From JAOTYV01 sp041557595 (GTDB taxonomy: Bacteria; Pseudomonadota; Alphaproteobacteria; UBA8366): 16,611 nt of DNA. Made by a program: the position numbers and the translations under genes. Positions 14,194 through 16,611 of this stretch are shown here, one piece after another (position 1 is the first letter of the stretch; each line of letters starts with the position of its first letter). The stretch covers positions 1 through 16,611 of the forward strand of contig JBFFGE010000101.1 in NCBI GenBank assembly GCA_041557595.1, given 5' to 3'. Below the pieces are notes generated by a model. The model was not told the origin of the DNA. It did no database searches and saw only the letters and a program-made list of their open reading frames with translations.

Positions 14194-14918
14194 TCGAAAT
14201 CCAGAATGTCAGCAAATGGTATGGCGACTTCCACGTTCTCAAGGACTGTTCGAGCCGCGTCGACAAGGGCGAGGTCGTGGTCGTTTGCGGGCCTTCCGGC
14301 AGCGGCAAGAGCACGCTGATAAAGTGCGTCAACGGCCTGGAACCGTTTCAGGAAGGGACGATTAGCGTCGATGGAACATCGGTCGGCGATCCCGCCACCA
14401 ACCTGCCGGAGTTGCGCTCGCATATCGGAATGGTGTTCCAGAATTTCGAGCTGTTTCCGCATATTTCAGTGAATGACAATATCGGCCTCGCGCAGATCAA
14501 GGTGCTGGGCCGTAGCCAGGACGAAGCCAATGCGCGTTCGATGGAATTGCTCGAGCGCGTGGGCCTTGCCGATCAGGCGGATAAATATCCGGCCCAACTT
14601 TCGGGCGGGCAGCAACAGCGCGTCGCGATTGCTCGCGCGCTGGCCATGGATCCGATCGCCATGCTGTTCGACGAACCGACCTCCGCCCTGGATCCCGAGA
14701 TGATCAACGAAGTCCTCGACGTGATGGTCGAACTCGCCCAGGAAGGCATGACCATGATGGTGGTGACCCATGAAATGGGCTTTGCCGGGAAAGTGGCGCA
14801 TCGGGTCATCTTCATGGATGAAGGCCGCATCGAGGAAGACGCCACGAAGGACGATTTCTTCGGCACGACGCGCGGCGACAGGGCGCAGCTCTTCCTGTCC
14901 AAGATCCTTTCCCATTAA
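14190..14918 (+). CDS. gltL: Amino-acid ABC transporter ATPase GltL
   Basis: A 242-residue ATPase of the polar amino-acid class. Walker A is GPSGSGKST (34-42), Q-loop MVFQNFELFPH (81-91), signature LSGGQQQR (137-144), Walker B IAMLFDEPTSALDPE (156-170) and the switch histidine is His194 in VVTHEMGFA. Length equals that of E. coli GltL/GlnQ. The ATG at 14190 overlaps the gltK stop; a frame open from 13695 exists upstream but lies inside gltK and is not used. It powers the GltJ/GltK channel and is followed 27 bp later by the racemase gene. Confidence 0.93.
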   Translation: MIEIQNVSKWYGDFHVLKDCSSRVDKGEVVVVCGPSGSGKSTLIKCVNGLEPFQEGTISVDGTSVGDPATNLPELRSHIGMVFQNFELFPHISVNDNIGLAQIKVLGRSQDEANARSMELLERVGLADQADKYPAQLSGGQQQRVAIARALAMDPIAMLFDEPTSALDPEMINEVLDVMVELAQEGMTMMVVTHEMGFAGKVAHRVIFMDEGRIEEDATKDDFFGTTRGDRAQLFLSKILSH

Positions 14919-14945
14919 CGCATCGACCCGCTTCGGACAACACCC

Positions 14946-15722
14946 ATGGCTGGTCTGGATACGCAACATCCAAGCGCGGCGGAAGCGCGGCTCCGGCCCG
15001 ATCTGCTTGGCGTGATCGGCGGCATGGGCCCGCTGGCGACCGCTGACTTTCTCTGTAAACTTGTCGCGGCGACGCCGGCGGAAAAGGATCCGGATCATGT
15101 GCCCGTGATCGTATCGTCGGAACCGCAGATACCGAGCCGGCCGCGCGCCTATTTTGCCCCCGACGAGAATCCGTCGCCGCTGCCCGCTCTCCGGGCGCGT
15201 CGCGACATGTTGCTCGGCGTCGGGGCGCAATGTCTGGTCATGCCCTGCAATACCGCACATTACTGGTACGACGAATTGGCCAACGATTGCCCGGTGCCTT
15301 TTATCCACATCGTGGAAGCGACGCGGGAGGAATTGCGTCGGCGGGCCATCGACGGCGGGGTCCTGGGGTTGATCGGCACGGAAGCGACCCTGGCCGGCGC
15401 GTTGTTCGAGCGCCCGCTCGCCGATGCGGGCTACGACTGCATCCTGCCGGACGACACGGTCATGCAGGCTACGGTTCGGCCGGGCATCGATTTCGTCAAG
15501 CGCCACAATACCAAGGATGCCGAACCCCTGTTTCGCGAGGCCGTGCGGCATCTTCTGGATCGGGGAGCCGAGGCCGTAATTCTCGGGTGTACGGAAGTGC
15601 CGGCGGGATTGCCGATGGCCGACCCATGGGTCTCCGAAACATGCGTCGATCCCACGGCGGCACTGGCCAAGGCGGCGGTCGAGTGGGCCCTGGCGGTTCG
15701 GCGGGAACCATCCCGCGAATAA
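14946..15722 (+). CDS. Aspartate/glutamate racemase family protein
   Basis: A 258-residue PLP-independent racemase. The N-terminal signature LLGVIGGMGPLATADFL (20-36) and the two catalytic cysteines, Cys101 in MPCNTAHYW and Cys215 in ILGCTEVP, are all present, so this should be an active two-base racemase rather than a one-cysteine isomerase/decarboxylase relative. The RacX/YgeA group is the best fit, acting on Asp, Glu or related amino acids. The ATG at 14946 has no strong ribosome site. A C-terminal Arg/Glu tail (AVRREPSRE) ends the protein. It is the last gene of the gltIJKL unit, so it probably interconverts the L and D forms of the imported acidic amino acid. Confidence 0.87.
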   Translation: MAGLDTQHPSAAEARLRPDLLGVIGGMGPLATADFLCKLVAATPAEKDPDHVPVIVSSEPQIPSRPRAYFAPDENPSPLPALRARRDMLLGVGAQCLVMPCNTAHYWYDELANDCPVPFIHIVEATREELRRRAIDGGVLGLIGTEATLAGALFERPLADAGYDCILPDDTVMQATVRPGIDFVKRHNTKDAEPLFREAVRHLLDRGAEAVILGCTEVPAGLPMADPWVSETCVDPTAALAKAAVEWALAVRREPSRE

Positions 15723-15739
15723 CACAGCTAGATCACCCT

Positions 15740-15765
15740 GCCTTTAACTGGAATCAATTAAAGGC
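15740..15765. other. Hairpin between convergent genes
   Basis: GCCTTTAA and TTAAAGGC form a perfect 8-bp inverted repeat with a 10-base loop in the 95-bp gap between the racemase stop and the stop of the leftward gene. It is well placed to be a shared transcription end, but neither side has a run of T, so intrinsic termination is only possible, not clear. Confidence 0.4.
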
Positions 15766-15817
15766 GGAAAAGCTGATCGATTCTAAAAAGTAGAGAGCAG
15801 CGTGGCAGGCGACGCGG

Positions 15818-16611
15818 TTATTCCGTCTCGGTCGTCGTGGGCTGAGGGCGGCTATTCGCTTCCGCGAGCGCCTTGCGCAGGGTTTCGATTTCCGCCATCA
15901 AATTCGCTTCGACGCGAAGGCCCGCCCTGGCGGTTGCATCGAGCACACGCTGGTTTTTCTGTTTGACTTGGTCGAGCGCGAATTTGGCTCTTTGAGCCTG
16001 AAGCCGCGCGATTTCCGTCTGTTGTTCGGCCACGGAGAGTTTGGCTTCCGTCTCGGTCAGCCGCTCGCGCAGGTTTGTCAGCCGCCGCCATAGTTCGGCG
16101 CGCTCTTTCTTCGCGCGCTCGGCCGCTTTGATGCTCTCGTTGATCCGTTCGTTTTGAACGGATCTGGTGTGCATTTCGCCATTGGCGGGAGGCGGCGTTT
16201 CACGGACCGCGGTTACTTCGGGAGCGGATGGTTCAACCGGCGCGGGGGGTGGCACTTCTTCGGCTAGATTTGCCGGTTTTTCGATCGCCGCTTCCGGGGC
16301 CGGCGCGGCGAGGTCGGCCGAAGGCGGCGGCGTTTCCTTGGCCGAATTCGAGCCATCAAAAATCACCAGGCTCCAGCCGAGGATGGCCGCGAACATGGTC
16401 AAGACGAGCGGAAGATGGCCGGCACGGCGGTGCGCCGGAGGAGCGGCCGGCTGAACGGGCGCGGTTGCCGATGGTTTTTCCGTTTGAGCGGCTTCAGGGC
16501 CCGGGACGAGCACTGGTTCGGCTTCGCTCTTCGCCGCGGGGGCGGCCGGCTTCTCCGGGCTCCGCGCCGTGCGTGAGTCCGCGGGCGGGCGGCCCGGCAC
16601 GGTGACGGTTC
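15818..16611 (-). CDS. Proline/alanine-rich single-pass membrane coiled-coil protein, 5' partial
   Basis: I do not recognise this family. The visible part has 260 residues from a GTG at 16600, but the frame has no stop upstream and remains open to the window edge, and the upstream residues are of the same kind, so the true start is probably outside. Order of parts (numbered from that GTG): a Pro/Ala/Glu-rich disordered stretch (1-58); one transmembrane segment HLPLVLTMFAAILGWSLVIF (62-81); a second Pro-rich linker (89-140); and a charged coiled coil (about 150-248) with heptad-like Leu/Ala spacing, ending in a Thr/Glu tail TTTETE. The layout suggests a cytoplasmic-membrane anchored protein with a long extended domain, as in cell-envelope or division scaffolds, but no enzyme motif is present. 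It ends convergently with the racemase gene and is unrelated to it. Confidence 0.7.
   Translation of the reverse strand, partial: TVTVPGRPPADSRTARSPEKPAAPAAKSEAEPVLVPGPEAAQTEKPSATAPVQPAAPPAHRRAGHLPLVLTMFAAILGWSLVIFDGSNSAKETPPPSADLAAPAPEAAIEKPANLAEEVPPPAPVEPSAPEVTAVRETPPPANGEMHTRSVQNERINESIKAAERAKKERAELWRRLTNLRERLTETEAKLSVAEQQTEIARLQAQRAKFALDQVKQKNQRVLDATARAGLRVEANLMAEIETLRKALAEANSRPQPTTTETE

Noticed and set aside
1..16611. CRISPR arrays, tRNA and rRNA genes, or defence-system genes
   Set aside because: No regularly spaced direct repeats, cloverleaf-like segments or rRNA-like sequence were noticed on either strand; the intergenic gaps are all shorter than 230 bp.

Overview
The window looks like chromosomal DNA of an alphaproteobacterium. 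It is GC-rich (roughly 60% by eye), densely packed, uses GTG as well as ATG starts, and its proteins resemble alphaproteobacterial families. The closest family memory is the Rhizobium phosphonate monoester hydrolase. No species is claimed.

Left edge (1-1011): the window opens inside the 3' end of an IS5-type transposase on the + strand. Facing it on the - strand is an outer-membrane beta-barrel gene that ends at an intrinsic terminator next to the IS end.

Minus-strand block (1012-10745), read right to left: an RpiR-type regulator; a family-5 (peptide/opine/sugar-phosphodiester class) solute-binding protein; two OppD/OppF-type ATPases; DppB- and DppC-type permeases; a calcineurin-like metallophosphoesterase; a glutathione S-transferase; and an alkaline-phosphatase-superfamily enzyme best read as a phosphonate monoester/phosphodiester hydrolase. 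Spacing is tight, with two ATGA stop/start overlaps, so most of this is probably one operon. Transcribed divergently from the regulator is a glycerophosphodiester phosphodiesterase. The 224-bp gap between them holds two nested-repeat palindromes centred 30 bp apart, a good candidate operator. Three unrelated phosphodiesterase folds around one importer and one regulator suggest uptake and cleavage of an organic phosphodiester or phosphonate ester. The arrangement is analogous to agrocinopine (acc) catabolism. This is the most interesting part of the window.

Plus-strand block (11837-15722): a complete gltIJKL-type acidic amino-acid ABC importer followed by an aspartate/glutamate racemase with both catalytic cysteines. 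This fits import and stereo-inversion of acidic amino acids. A strong hairpin directly after gltI probably separates binding-protein expression from the membrane subunits.

Right edge (15723-16611): a convergent gap with a small hairpin, then a - strand gene for a proline/alanine-rich, single-pass membrane protein with a C-terminal coiled coil. Its reading frame stays open to the window end, so it is probably cut off.
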